This document shows positions 1 through 8,178 of a DNA stretch of 36,380 nt, in pieces (position 1 is the stretch's first letter; every line of letters starts with the position of its first letter). The stretch lies in contig WTIO01000010.1 in NCBI GenBank assembly GCA_011526365.1, positions 1 to 36,380 of the forward strand. The letters run 5' to 3'. The position numbers and the translations under genes were made by a program. Under the pieces are notes generated by a model, which saw only the letters and a program-made list of their open reading frames with translations, did no database searches and was not told where the DNA came from. This stretch comes from Flavobacteriales bacterium (GTDB lineage Bacteria > Bacteroidota > Bacteroidia > Flavobacteriales > Flavobacteriaceae).

Positions 1-93
1 ATATACCAACAATTGAATTTTAAAATAAAAAGATAATATAGGGTATACTGTTAACTTGTTAGTAAAAGAAGAAAAACTGCAAAATGAAAAGCG

Positions 94-101
94 TAGCTTT
101 G
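94..101 (+). promoter_or_regulatory. -7 promoter element for rnr
   Basis: TAGCTTTG matches the Bacteroidota -7 consensus TAnnTTTG exactly. It ends 17 nt before the ATG at 119, implying a short leader. Its position inside the longer TTG-initiated reading frame (from 56) argues that translation starts at 119. I see no well-spaced -33 TTG. Bases 1-93 otherwise show no gene I can recognise. Confidence 0.55.
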
Positions 102-118
102 TAGTGATATTTGTTCCT

Positions 119-2284
119 ATGGGTAAAAAAAAGAAGCATAAAAAACAATACGCACAGCAACTACTGAAACAATTTAGGAACCACCCCAAAAAGCAATACA
201 ACTACAAACAGCTAGCAGCTCTATTGAAAATCACAGATACCAAAGGGCGAAACGAACTGATTAAAACCCTAAAAACACTGAAAGCCCAAGGGGCATTAAC
301 AGAGCCTTCAAGAGGAAAATATTCCTACCTGCACCGTTCTTCAGATTATATCGAAGGAACTTTAGATGTAACCAGTTCCGGTAATGCCTACCTCCTAACA
401 GAAGACGATCAGGATATTTTTATAGGACGCAAAAGTCTTAACCGAGCCTTTGATGGAGATCTGGTGCAAGTATATGTGTACAAAAGAAATTCTAACGGGC
501 GTCGGGAAGGTGAAGTAGCAAGCATAATTAGTAGAAAAACAACTGAATTTGTGGGCACCTTGGAGCGTCAAGAAGGTTTTGGTTTTGTAGCCTGTACCAG
601 CCCAAAAATGTACACTGATTTTTTTATTGCTAAAGCCGATTTAGAGAACTACAAAAATGGGGAACGTGTTGTGGTTGCCCTAAAAGATTGGCCCGCAAAA
701 ACATCCTCACCAAATGGAACCATTGTTCGCTCTTTAGGGCAGCCAGGGGAAATGGAGACAGAAATGCATACGATACTATACGATTATCAATTGCCTGCAT
801 TTTTTCCTGATGCTATTGAAAAAGCCGCTGCAACAATAGATACTACAATTTCAAAAGCAGAAATAGCGCAACGCAAAGATTACCGAGATATTTTGACATT
901 TACCATAGATCCTGCAACAGCTAAGGATTTTGATGATGCATTGTCTTTTCAACAACTCCCAAATGGCCGTTTTGAACTGGGAGTGCATATTGCAGACGTA
1001 TCCCATTATGTAAAAGAGGGTACACCATTAGACGATGAAGCTTTCGATCGCGGCACCTCTGTTTATCTCGTCGATCGTGTGGTGCCCATGTTGCCTGAGG
1101 TGCTATCCAATCAATTGTGCTCGCTACGTCCAGAGGAGGAAAAGTACACCTTTGCCGCTACCTTTGAAATGGATAATACAGGCAAAGTGTATAAAGAATG
1201 GTTTGGACGGACTGTCATCAATTCTGATCAACGTTTTACTTATGAAGAAGTTCAACATGCTTTAGAACACAATACAACCCAAATTCCAGCAACTGTTGCA
1301 CTAGAAAAAAAAGATCTCACTTTAAGTGATGAAATTTTCACTGCCCTAACTACGCTTAATACAACAGCACAACAGCTTCGGAAAAAACGGATGAAAAACG
1401 GGGCGATTTCTTTTGATCGTGTTGAAATTAATTTTCATTTAGATGAAGATAGCAATCCCGAAGGCGTTTGGTTTAAGACGTCAAAAAATGCCCACCAATT
1501 GATTGAGGAATTTATGTTGTTGGCCAATCGTCATGTGGCTCAATTTATTGGTAAGCAAATGAAAAAACCATTTGTGTATCGTGTCCACGATGAGCCCGAT
1601 CCAGAGAAAATTGACAACCTCGCTCAGGTAGTCAAAGGATTTGGGTATAATTTTAAGCCTAAAAATGAGCGCCTACAGCAAGAATTAAATCAATTGTTAA
1701 TTGATATTTCGGGAAAAAAGGAACAACATCTTATTGATACCTTAACGGTTCGTTGTATGAGTAAAGCCGTGTATACTACTGAAAATATAGGACACTACGG
1801 CCTAGCCTTTGATTATTATACCCATTTTACATCACCCATACGACGCTATCCCGACGTGATGGTTCACCGTTTGTTAGCCTACTATTTGAGTGGTGGAAAA
1901 AAAGTCAATCAAGAGTTATTAGAGGAAGCGTGTATTCATGCTTCCCAAAGAGAGCAATTGGCCACCAAAGCCGAAAGGGATTCCATTAAATACATGCAAG
2001 TCAAGTTTATGGCAAATAAACTTGGGCAACAATTTGACGGTATTATATCAGGAGTTACAGACCGGGGTATTTATGTGGAACTTATTGATAATAAATGTGA
2101 AGGTATGGTGAGTATTAAAGCCATTCCTGGCGATTATTTTGAGTTTGATCCTGCGCAACACGCACTTATAGGCCTGCGTACCCACCAACGCTATACTTTG
2201 GGTGATCCAGTGACAATTGAAGTAAAAAAAGCCAATCTTATCAAGCGTCAACTGGATTTTGATCTTGTACAACCAACCACATAA
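119..2284 (+). CDS. rnr: Ribonuclease R (RNB-family 3'-5' exoribonuclease)
   Basis: Cytoplasmic processive 3'-5' exoribonuclease that degrades structured RNA in RNA turnover and rRNA quality control. The 721-residue product has the family layout: a lysine-rich N-terminus with a winged-helix-like segment (about 1-75), cold-shock/OB domains (about 75-230), a catalytic RNB domain holding the acidic cluster DPATAKDFDD (about 264-273, magnesium ligands), and a C-terminal S1 domain (about 640-715). The length is usual for RNase R. I place the start at ATG 119, not the upstream in-frame TTG at 56, because a TAnnTTTG promoter element lies at 94-101 and the lysine-rich beginning is typical. The next gene begins 28 nt after the stop and may be cotranscribed. 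RNase II is the alternative, but the length and basic N-terminus favour RNase R. Confidence 0.95.
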   Translation: MGKKKKHKKQYAQQLLKQFRNHPKKQYNYKQLAALLKITDTKGRNELIKTLKTLKAQGALTEPSRGKYSYLHRSSDYIEGTLDVTSSGNAYLLTEDDQDIFIGRKSLNRAFDGDLVQVYVYKRNSNGRREGEVASIISRKTTEFVGTLERQEGFGFVACTSPKMYTDFFIAKADLENYKNGERVVVALKDWPAKTSSPNGTIVRSLGQPGEMETEMHTILYDYQLPAFFPDAIEKAAATIDTTISKAEIAQRKDYRDILTFTIDPATAKDFDDALSFQQLPNGRFELGVHIADVSHYVKEGTPLDDEAFDRGTSVYLVDRVVPMLPEVLSNQLCSLRPEEEKYTFAATFEMDNTGKVYKEWFGRTVINSDQRFTYEEVQHALEHNTTQIPATVALEKKDLTLSDEIFTALTTLNTTAQQLRKKRMKNGAISFDRVEINFHLDEDSNPEGVWFKTSKNAHQLIEEFMLLANRHVAQFIGKQMKKPFVYRVHDEPDPEKIDNLAQVVKGFGYNFKPKNERLQQELNQLLIDISGKKEQHLIDTLTVRCMSKAVYTTENIGHYGLAFDYYTHFTSPIRRYPDVMVHRLLAYYLSGGKKVNQELLEEACIHASQREQLATKAERDSIKYMQVKFMANKLGQQFDGIISGVTDRGIYVELIDNKCEGMVSIKAIPGDYFEFDPAQHALIGLRTHQRYTLGDPVTIEVKKANLIKRQLDFDLVQPTT

Positions 2285-2289
2285 TTTTT

Positions 2290-2297
2290 TACTTTTA
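2290..2297 (+). promoter_or_regulatory. Weak -7 promoter element for the DUF2807 gene
   Basis: TACTTTTA matches TAnnTTTG at seven of eight positions. It lies 15 nt before the GTG at 2313, with a TTG at 2265-2267 (22-nt spacing). It is plausible but weak; transcription could also continue from rnr. Confidence 0.3.
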
Positions 2298-2312
2298 AAT
2301 AAAAATATTCAA

Positions 2313-3011
2313 GTGCGTACTTTTCTTCTTTTCTTTCTAATTCTAGGTGTAACAGCAATCCAAGCACAAACCAGCCCAACAACTGAACTCCAAACAAAAA
2401 CAGTTATAGCAGAACCTTTCACCGATGTAAAACTCTATTCTGGTATAGAAGGGGTATTAGTACCGGGAACAGAAAATAAGGTTGTGGTAAGTTGTGATGA
2501 TCCTGACAGTGTTATTGTTATTCATAAAAACAACAGCCTCCGTATTCGTGTAAGTTTGGCAAAAGTTGTAGAATTACCCGCTGTTTATGTAGAAATTCAT
2601 TACACTACCCCTTTAGATCAAATTGATTTAAATCAAGGGAGTAGTTTACGTTTCAAGGAAACAATGCAACAAACAAGCATCAACCTACAAGTGCAGGAAG
2701 GAGCAAAATTAGTAGGGGCTTTTGATGTGGTAAAGCTGCGAACCGATGTTGATACGGGGGGCCAGGTGGAGCTTCACGGGAAAGCAAAAAACCATCAACT
2801 CAATGTAACCAGTGGTGGCACATGCGAGGCAGAAAAGTTAATTACTGAACAATCAACAGTACGTGTAACTGCAGGAGGCGTGGCCTATGCCAATGCCACA
2901 AAATTGATGGAAGCAAAAGTTAATTTCAACGGAACAATTCGCGTTTTTGGCTCCCCAACAAAATTGGTAACACAAAAAGTATTGGGCGGGAAAATAATAG
3001 AGATGAATTAA
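2313..3011 (+). CDS. Secreted GIN-domain (DUF2807) protein
   Basis: The 232-residue product starts with a classic signal peptide (MRTFLLFFLILGV..., cleavage probably after AIQAQ). The rest is a beta-rich repeat body: alternating short hydrophobic strands with Gly/Asn/Ser turns and phrases such as LNQGSSLRF, LNVTSGGTCEAE and VRVTAGGVAYANAT. This is the pattern of the putative auto-transporter adhesin head GIN domain (DUF2807), common in Bacteroidota and of unknown biochemical function. It is probably periplasmic or on the outer membrane. I prefer the GTG start at 2313 because it puts the signal peptide at the N-terminus; the in-frame TTG at 2259 would overlap rnr. The stop is 5 nt from the 3' end of the convergent tRNA-Cys. 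Confidence 0.8.
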   Translation: MRTFLLFFLILGVTAIQAQTSPTTELQTKTVIAEPFTDVKLYSGIEGVLVPGTENKVVVSCDDPDSVIVIHKNNSLRIRVSLAKVVELPAVYVEIHYTTPLDQIDLNQGSSLRFKETMQQTSINLQVQEGAKLVGAFDVVKLRTDVDTGGQVELHGKAKNHQLNVTSGGTCEAEKLITEQSTVRVTAGGVAYANATKLMEAKVNFNGTIRVFGSPTKLVTQKVLGGKIIEMN

Positions 3012-3016
3012 AAAAG

Positions 3017-3087
3017 AGGCACCGAGCGGATTCGAACCGCTGTACAAGCTTTTGCAGAGCTCTGCCTAGCCACTCGGCCACGGTGCC
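3017..3087 (-). tRNA. tRNA-Cys (anticodon GCA)
   Basis: On the minus strand a full cloverleaf folds: acceptor GGCACCG/CGGTGCC, a D arm, anticodon stem GAGCT/AGCTT around loop CTGCAAA giving anticodon GCA, a short variable loop, and T arm AGCGG-TTCGAAT-CCGCT. The discriminator base is U, a hallmark of tRNA-Cys. CCA is not encoded; a run of T follows the 3' end. It stands alone between the convergent DUF2807 gene and folB. Confidence 0.95.
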
Positions 3088-3115
3088 TGATATATGCTAC
3101 AAAAGTAATAATTTT

Positions 3116-3487
3116 CTACTCCTCAACCGCCTTTCGGGATCTTTTTAAACGTACGGCCACTTGCGCAACATCGCCATTAATTGGAGGATTTATTTTAGCC
3201 ACCTCAACACTAGCCGTTGCAATACGCTGATCCGAAGCAAACATCCGCTTGATAATTCTTTCCACTACGGTTTCTAATAATTTCGAGGGTATTGCCATTT
3301 CTTCCACCACAATTTGATGCAATAAACAGTAATCAACAGTGTCGTTTAAGTCGTCGCTGCTACAGGATGTTTTTAAATCTGCAGTAACTTCAACCTGAAC
3401 CAAATAAGCACTGCCAATTTTTGTTTCCTCAGGCATACACCCGTGGTAACTGTAGCATCGAATGTCTTTAACAAATATGTGGTCCAT
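3116..3487 (-). CDS. folB: Dihydroneopterin aldolase
   Basis: Cytosolic enzyme of folate synthesis that converts 7,8-dihydroneopterin to 6-hydroxymethyl-7,8-dihydropterin and glycolaldehyde. The 123-residue length is normal for FolB. Family marks are visible: the N-terminal IFVKDIRCYSYHGCMPEE segment with pterin-binding Glu21, the VDYCLLHQIV helix, LLETVVERI, and the catalytic-lysine segment VEVAKINPPI (Lys98). The start ATG at 3487 lies 10 nt from a perfect minus-strand -7 element (3498-3505). It is divergent from glnS. No other folate genes are in the window. FolX/epimerase members of the same fold are an alternative, but FolB is the standard assignment in this phylum. Confidence 0.92.
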   Translation of the reverse strand: MDHIFVKDIRCYSYHGCMPEETKIGSAYLVQVEVTADLKTSCSSDDLNDTVDYCLLHQIVVEEMAIPSKLLETVVERIIKRMFASDQRIATASVEVAKINPPINGDVAQVAVRLKRSRKAVEE

Positions 3488-3497
3488 TCTTTTCCCG

Positions 3498-3505
3498 CAA
3501 ATATA
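3498..3505 (-). promoter_or_regulatory. -7 promoter element for folB
   Basis: The minus strand reads TATATTTG, an exact TAnnTTTG match, 10 nt upstream of the folB ATG. With the glnS element at 3543-3550 it forms a compact divergent promoter region of about 78 nt. No clear -33 TTG is seen at the usual 19-nt spacing. Confidence 0.6.
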
Positions 3506-3542
3506 GCATAAGCCGAATAGAAAAACCTACACTGCTTTTCAA

Positions 3543-3550
3543 TATCTTTG
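3543..3550 (+). promoter_or_regulatory. -7 promoter element for glnS
   Basis: TATCTTTG is an exact TAnnTTTG match, 15 nt upstream of the ATG at 3566. It overlaps an in-frame TTG at 3548, which makes that upstream codon an unlikely start. Confidence 0.6.
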
Positions 3551-3565
3551 CGCAAAATAGGCGGC

Positions 3566-5245
3566 ATGAGTAAAGAACAAAAAGGCTTAAATTTTATAGA
3601 GCATATTATAGAGGAAGACCTAAAAAATGGGTTTGACCCCAAAAATATCCGTTTTCGTTTTCCACCAGAACCCAATGGTTTTTTACACATTGGCCATGTA
3701 AAGGCCATATGCCTTAACTTTAATTTGGGTAAAAAATACAAGGCGCCCGTAAACTTACGCTTTGATGATACCAACCCCACCAAGGAGAAGCAAAACTATG
3801 TTGAAGGCATTAAAAAAGACATTCAATGGTTGGGATTCCAATGGGACAAAGAATGTTATGCGTCCGATTATTTTCAACAACTGTACGAATGGGCGTTACA
3901 GCTGATCGATCAAGGCGATGCCTATGTAGATTCACAGTCTTCAGAAACCATAGCTGCACAAAAAGGAACCCCCACACAGCCAGGAGAAAACAGCCCTTTT
4001 AGAGATCGTCCTGCAGCAGAAAACCGCGCCTTATTTGAAGCCATGGCGGCAGGCAAACACCAAGCCGGAACGCATGTACTGCGAGCAAAAATTGATATGG
4101 CAGCTCCCAATATGTTGCTCCGTGACCCTGTGATGTACCGCATTTTGCATGAACCCCACCACCGTACCGGTGATGCTTGGTGTATTTATCCCATGTACGA
4201 TTGGACCCATGGCGAATCCGATTATATTGAACAGGTAAGTCACTCCCTTTGTACCTTAGAGTTTAAGCCTCACCGTGAGTTATACGAGTGGTTTTTAACG
4301 CGGATTAATCCTTCTGAAGGGCTGCTTCCCAAGCAGCGTGAATTTGCACGTTTAAACCTGTCCTATACCGTTACAAGTAAGCGAAAATTAAAACTACTGA
4401 TCGATAAAGGAGTTGTCTCCGGTTGGGACGATCCACGAATGCCCACCATAGCAGGGATGCGCCGAAGAGGGTACACACCACAAGCGTTACAAAATTTTGC
4501 TGATGCTGCCGGGGTAGCAAAACGCGACAATGTCATTGACGTTTCCATGTTGGAATTTCATGTCCGTGAGCACCTGAATCAAATTGCGCCACGCGCCTTT
4601 GCCGTAGTTAACCCTGTCAAATTAATTATTGATAATTATCCCGAAGGAGAAACTGAAACCCTAACCGGTGAAATCAATCCAGAAGACCCAAATGCCGGAA
4701 CACGAGAACTGCCTTTTTCCAAAACCCTGTACATTGAACGCGAAGATTTTAAAGAAGAAGCCAACAGAAAGTTTTTCCGCTTGACATTAGGTAAAGAAGT
4801 TCGTTTAAAGCACGCCTATATTATCAAGGGAGAAGCTGTTGAAAAAGATGCCAACGGGAACATTACAGCCATTCATTGTACCTATGATTCAAAGAGCAAA
4901 AGTGGATCTGGAACAGAAGAAAGCATGCGCAAAGTAAAGGGAACCCTCCATTGGGTATCTGCGGAACACGCCCTTCCGATAACTGTAAACGCTTACGACC
5001 GCTTGTTTCAAGATCCGGCCCCGGACAAGGATAAAGCGCAGGACTTTATGGACCACTTAAATCCAAACTCATTGGTGGTGCAAAAAGCGTTTGGAGAACC
5101 CAGCTTGGCAACAATTAAAGCAGGGACCACATTACAATTCCAACGCTTGGGCTATTTCCGTTTGGACGAAAGTTCAACCCCTGAGAAACTTGTATTTAAT
5201 AAAACGGTTGGTTTACGCGACAATTGGCAAAAAAAGAACGCTTAA
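3566..5245 (+). CDS. glnS: Glutaminyl-tRNA synthetase
   Basis: Class Ib aminoacyl-tRNA synthetase charging tRNA-Gln with glutamine in the cytosol. The 559-residue product is close to the roughly 554 residues of the E. coli enzyme. The catalytic signature HIGH is at residues 41-44, preceded by FRFPPEPNGFL, and the KMSKS-equivalent loop is VTSKRKL at 269-275, the form usual in GlnRS. The C-terminal anticodon-binding beta-barrels follow from about residue 340. I start at ATG 3566, six codons after an in-frame TTG, because the promoter element 3543-3550 covers that TTG. It converges with the SPFH gene, the two stop codons sharing TTAA (5242-5245). Its presence means Gln-tRNA need not be made through GatCAB. 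Confidence 0.96.
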   Translation: MSKEQKGLNFIEHIIEEDLKNGFDPKNIRFRFPPEPNGFLHIGHVKAICLNFNLGKKYKAPVNLRFDDTNPTKEKQNYVEGIKKDIQWLGFQWDKECYASDYFQQLYEWALQLIDQGDAYVDSQSSETIAAQKGTPTQPGENSPFRDRPAAENRALFEAMAAGKHQAGTHVLRAKIDMAAPNMLLRDPVMYRILHEPHHRTGDAWCIYPMYDWTHGESDYIEQVSHSLCTLEFKPHRELYEWFLTRINPSEGLLPKQREFARLNLSYTVTSKRKLKLLIDKGVVSGWDDPRMPTIAGMRRRGYTPQALQNFADAAGVAKRDNVIDVSMLEFHVREHLNQIAPRAFAVVNPVKLIIDNYPEGETETLTGEINPEDPNAGTRELPFSKTLYIEREDFKEEANRKFFRLTLGKEVRLKHAYIIKGEAVEKDANGNITAIHCTYDSKSKSGSGTEESMRKVKGTLHWVSAEHALPITVNAYDRLFQDPAPDKDKAQDFMDHLNPNSLVVQKAFGEPSLATIKAGTTLQFQRLGYFRLDESSTPEKLVFNKTVGLRDNWQKKNA

Positions 5246-6183
5246 ACCTCGTTATCAGGATTTTCACCGTTCTTTTTATTCTGCTTTTTCATTGCTTCGC
5301 CAATTTGATTGCTGGCCGTAAAGGAGGCTACCATATTGTTTAGCATATCGCTCCCCGCTTGAGGGGAATTGGGCAATAAAATTAAGTTGCTGTTGGTTTC
5401 CTCTCCAATAGACTGTAGGGTGTCGTAATGTTGCGTAACTACAATGAGTGCAGAAGCTTCTTGGGAGTTAATGCCTACGCGGTTGAGCATGTCCACAGAC
5501 TCTTCTAAACCGCGGGCAATCTCACGGCGTTGGTCTGCAATCCCCTGCCCCTGAAGGCGTTTACTTTCTGCTTCTGCCTTGGCTTTTTCAACCATCAAAA
5601 TGCGTGCAGCATCTCCTTGGTATTGGGCGGCTACTTTTTCACGCTCCGCAGCATTAATTTTATTCATAGCGGTTTTTACCTCACTGTCTGGGTCAATATC
5701 GGTAACCAATGCTTTAATAATGTCATAACCATAGTTAATCATGGCATCGTTCAATTCGCCTTTTACGGCGTTCGCAATGTCGTCTTTACGCTCAAACACA
5801 TCGTCCAAACGCATTTTAGGCACCACAGCACGAACGACATCAAACACATAAGAGGTAATTTGGTCTTGGGGGAAATCGAGCTTATAAAATGCCTCATACA
5901 CCTTTTCAGGCACCACACGGTACTGCACCGAAACTTTGAGTTTTACGAATACATCATCCTTTGTTTTCGTTTCTACAATCACATCCAGCTGAAGTACGCG
6001 TAAACTCGTGCGCCCTGCAATACGGTCGATGATGGGAATTTTAATATGCAAACCAGCAGGACGGGTAGCTACAAATTTTCCAAAGCGCTCTACAACGGCA
6101 ACACTCTGTTGTTTGACAATAAACAGCCCTGATAGGATCAGCACTACGAGTATTCCTAATAAAAAGTAAGTCATAAAATCCAT
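5242..6183 (-). CDS. SPFH/band 7 (stomatin-like, QmcA-type) membrane protein
   Basis: The 313-residue protein has one N-terminal membrane anchor (about 5-23) followed by a band 7/SPFH domain (VKQQSVAVVERFGKFVATRP, IPIIDRIAGR, VSVQYRV). A charged helical region (MNKINAAEREKVAAQYQGDA..., VEKAKAEAESKRLQGQGIA) then typifies oligomerising stomatin/prohibitin relatives. Such proteins form large ring or cage assemblies in membrane microdomains, often with membrane proteases. No NfeD partner is adjacent. The gene follows gltX by 9 nt on the same strand and is probably cotranscribed with it. QmcA is the nearest named bacterial relative; substrate and partners cannot be read from the sequence. Confidence 0.88.
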   Translation of the reverse strand: MDFMTYFLLGILVVLILSGLFIVKQQSVAVVERFGKFVATRPAGLHIKIPIIDRIAGRTSLRVLQLDVIVETKTKDDVFVKLKVSVQYRVVPEKVYEAFYKLDFPQDQITSYVFDVVRAVVPKMRLDDVFERKDDIANAVKGELNDAMINYGYDIIKALVTDIDPDSEVKTAMNKINAAEREKVAAQYQGDAARILMVEKAKAEAESKRLQGQGIADQRREIARGLEESVDMLNRVGINSQEASALIVVTQHYDTLQSIGEETNSNLILLPNSPQAGSDMLNNMVASFTASNQIGEAMKKQNKKNGENPDNEV

Positions 6184-6192
6184 AAGTAAAAT

Positions 6193-7677
6193 TTAATTGT
6201 TAATCACCTCTTTTAAGGTACGTATTCTTTTTAATAGTTCCTCGGTTCCTACCAACGCAATAATGGCCATCACATCTGGACCTGTTAGCGATCCAACAAG
6301 GGCCAAGCGCAGACCTTGCATCACCACCCCAAAACCACAGCCCTCTGCCTCGCACCATGTTTGCAAAGCGGCTTTTAAGTTGGCCACATCTGTGTTGGGT
6401 AAATGTGCTTCACACCAGTCAAAAAAGCTAGTGGGTAATCGGTCTTTAATTTTTCGCAGGGGCTTTTCATCATATTCCGTTGGGCCACTGTGAAAACAGT
6501 ATGTTGCTGCCGTCAGCTCTTGAATAAAAGTAATTCGTGGTTGTGCTAGCGCTACAATTTGCAAGAGCGCCTCTTCGGAATAGCGTCCTTCTAGCGCTTT
6601 AAGGTAGACCGCCCCCGCTGTGCGTAAGCTTTGCAGCGGTAGCTGTTGAAGGTATTGTGCATTCATCCACAGGGCTTTTTTATAATCAAAACGCCCTCCT
6701 CCTTTTTGAAGCCCCGACACGTCAAAGGCAGCAATCATCTCCTCAAGGGTGTATATTTCTTGTTCTGTTCCACCGTTCCACCCAATCAGCAAGAGGAAGT
6801 TTCGCAGTACTTCGGGGAAAAAGCCATTTTCTTTAAAGCCCTTCATTTCATCCCAGTCTAAAGGGAAAACAGGATATCCGCCTTGTATTCCATCCCTTTT
6901 GGAAAGCTTCCCTTTTCCTTCTGATTTCAATATTAAAGGGAGGTGAATAAATTTCGGGGATTCCCAACCAAAAGCGTCATACAGCAGCTGGTGTAGTGCC
7001 AACGAGGGGAGCCATTCTTCACCCCTGATTACCGTAGTAATTGCCATCAAATGATCATCAACAACATTGGCAAAATGATAGGTAGGCAAGCCATCGGCCT
7101 TCATTAGTACTTTGTCGTCTAGCGTTGAACTGTTTATAGTAATTGTTCCCCGTAAAAGATCTTTTACAGTGACCATAGTATTGGGCGATACCTTAAGCCG
7201 CACGACATAGTTTCCTGAATCAAGATATTGTTGGGTTTCTTCCTCAGTACAGTTTAGACTGTTTTTTAAGCGCTCCCTTACAGCTGCATTATAGGTAAAC
7301 ACCTCTCCTTTTGCTGTTGCAGCTGCCCTTAGCACCTCAAGCTCGTCAGGCGTATCAAATGCATAATACGCCTTGCCAGATGCCACGAGATGTTTAATGT
7401 GCTCGTGGTACACCTCTTTCCGCTCGCTTTGTCGGTAGGGCCCATAATTGCCTCCGTGTTTGGGACTTTCATCGGGAGGAATTTCCATCCATTCCAGGGC
7501 GTTAAAAATATAGTCTTCCGCTCCAGCGACATAGCGGGTTTGGTCAGTGTCCTCAATACGTAGCACCACCTGTCCTTGGTGTTTTTTTGCGTACAAGTAG
7601 TTGTATAAAGCAGTCCGTAATCCACCAATATGTAACGGGCCTGTTGGGGAGGGTGCAAAGCGCAGACGTTCGGTCAT
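6193..7677 (-). CDS. gltX: Glutamyl-tRNA synthetase
   Basis: Class Ib synthetase charging tRNA-Glu. The 494-residue product begins MTERLRFAPSPTGPLHIGG, with the HIGH-type motif at 16-19, and carries the KMSKS-equivalent KLSKR at 257-261, followed by DGIQGGYPVFPLDWDEMKGF. The alpha-helical anticodon-binding region fills the C-terminus. Length is typical. I chose ATG 7677 over the in-frame ATG at 7704 because the conserved N-terminus begins there and the upstream codons overlap a -7-like element (7689-7696). The SPFH gene follows after 9 nt. With glnS also present, a discriminating GluRS is expected. Confidence 0.95.
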   Translation of the reverse strand: MTERLRFAPSPTGPLHIGGLRTALYNYLYAKKHQGQVVLRIEDTDQTRYVAGAEDYIFNALEWMEIPPDESPKHGGNYGPYRQSERKEVYHEHIKHLVASGKAYYAFDTPDELEVLRAAATAKGEVFTYNAAVRERLKNSLNCTEEETQQYLDSGNYVVRLKVSPNTMVTVKDLLRGTITINSSTLDDKVLMKADGLPTYHFANVVDDHLMAITTVIRGEEWLPSLALHQLLYDAFGWESPKFIHLPLILKSEGKGKLSKRDGIQGGYPVFPLDWDEMKGFKENGFFPEVLRNFLLLIGWNGGTEQEIYTLEEMIAAFDVSGLQKGGGRFDYKKALWMNAQYLQQLPLQSLRTAGAVYLKALEGRYSEEALLQIVALAQPRITFIQELTAATYCFHSGPTEYDEKPLRKIKDRLPTSFFDWCEAHLPNTDVANLKAALQTWCEAEGCGFGVVMQGLRLALVGSLTGPDVMAIIALVGTEELLKRIRTLKEVINN

Positions 7678-7688
7678 TCTTTTTTTGG

Positions 7689-7696
7689 TAAAGATA
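7689..7696 (-). promoter_or_regulatory. Probable -7 promoter element for gltX
   Basis: The minus strand reads TATCTTTA, seven of eight matches to TAnnTTTG, 11 nt before the gltX ATG. It shares the 69-nt divergent region with the ybeY promoter. Confidence 0.4.
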
Positions 7697-7734
7697 CAGT
7701 CCATACAGGGAAAGAAAAAACATTCTTAAGTCTG

Positions 7735-7742
7735 TATATTTG
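7735..7742 (+). promoter_or_regulatory. -7 promoter element for ybeY-mnmG, nearly leaderless
   Basis: TATATTTG is an exact TAnnTTTG match with only four bases (CAAA) between it and the ybeY ATG at 7747. If transcription begins the usual few bases after the element, the mRNA would start at or next to the start codon. Confidence 0.6.
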
Positions 7743-7746
7743 CAAA

Positions 7747-8178
7747 ATGAGAATTGCTTTTGAAAACCTCCCGGAGAATTTTCCTTCGCCCAACCAGTTA
7801 CGAAACTGGTTGCAGGAGGTTGCACAACATCACCGTGTGGTTTTGGGTCAGGTAGCCTATCGTTTTGTGGATGGCGCCACCATGTTGTCCATGAACCAGC
7901 GTTACTTACAACACGACACCGACACTGACATCCTTACCTTTGATTATTCTGAAGGAGACTTATGTTCGTATGAGGCGATTATCAATTTAGAAATGTTAGC
8001 ACACAATGCCGCAACATTCTCACAAAGCACTGAAAATGAACTAATTAGACTGTTGTCTCATGCTTTTTTACACGTCTTGGGACTTAATGATAAACGTCCC
8101 GAGGAAAAAGAAGCCATGCGCACAGCAGAAGAAGAAGCAATAGCAATGTTCCACGTGAAACACACAAGCGATGTTTGA
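7747..8178 (+). CDS. ybeY: Endoribonuclease/rRNA maturation factor YbeY
   Basis: Metal-dependent endoribonuclease family acting in 16S rRNA 3'-end maturation and ribosome quality control. The 143-residue length fits. The metal-site helix reads SHAFLHVLGLNDK, with His105 and His109. The third ligand of the usual HxxxHxxxxxH motif is Asp115 here; I believe Asp is common at this position in Bacteroidota homologues. The C-terminal residues MFHVKH (134-139) are encoded by a parS site (8147-8162) and probably reflect that DNA site rather than protein function. The stop overlaps mnmG by 8 nt, so the two are translationally linked. Confidence 0.88.
   Translation: MRIAFENLPENFPSPNQLRNWLQEVAQHHRVVLGQVAYRFVDGATMLSMNQRYLQHDTDTDILTFDYSEGDLCSYEAIINLEMLAHNAATFSQSTENELIRLLSHAFLHVLGLNDKRPEEKEAMRTAEEEAIAMFHVKHTSDV
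8147..8162 (+). promoter_or_regulatory. parS: parS site (ParB-binding centromere) inside the ybeY end
   Basis: TGTTCCACGTGAAACA matches all defined positions of the bacterial chromosomal parS consensus TGTTNCACGTGAAACA. It lies in the ybeY coding end, 9 nt upstream of the mnmG ATG. A second site lies at 10042-10057. Sites of this type are bound by ParB (Spo0J) and usually cluster near oriC. Confidence 0.85.

Noticed and set aside
56-118. N-terminal extension of RNase R from a TTG start
   Set aside because: It would place the start upstream of an exact TAnnTTTG promoter element and add a segment unlike the family.
3373-3783. 136-codon minus-strand frame spanning folB and glnS starts
   Set aside because: It crosses both promoters and overlaps two real genes; the translation has no recognisable family pattern.
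7329-7658. 109-codon second frame inside gltX
   Set aside because: It overlaps the conserved synthetase core in another frame, with no promoter or recognisable domain.
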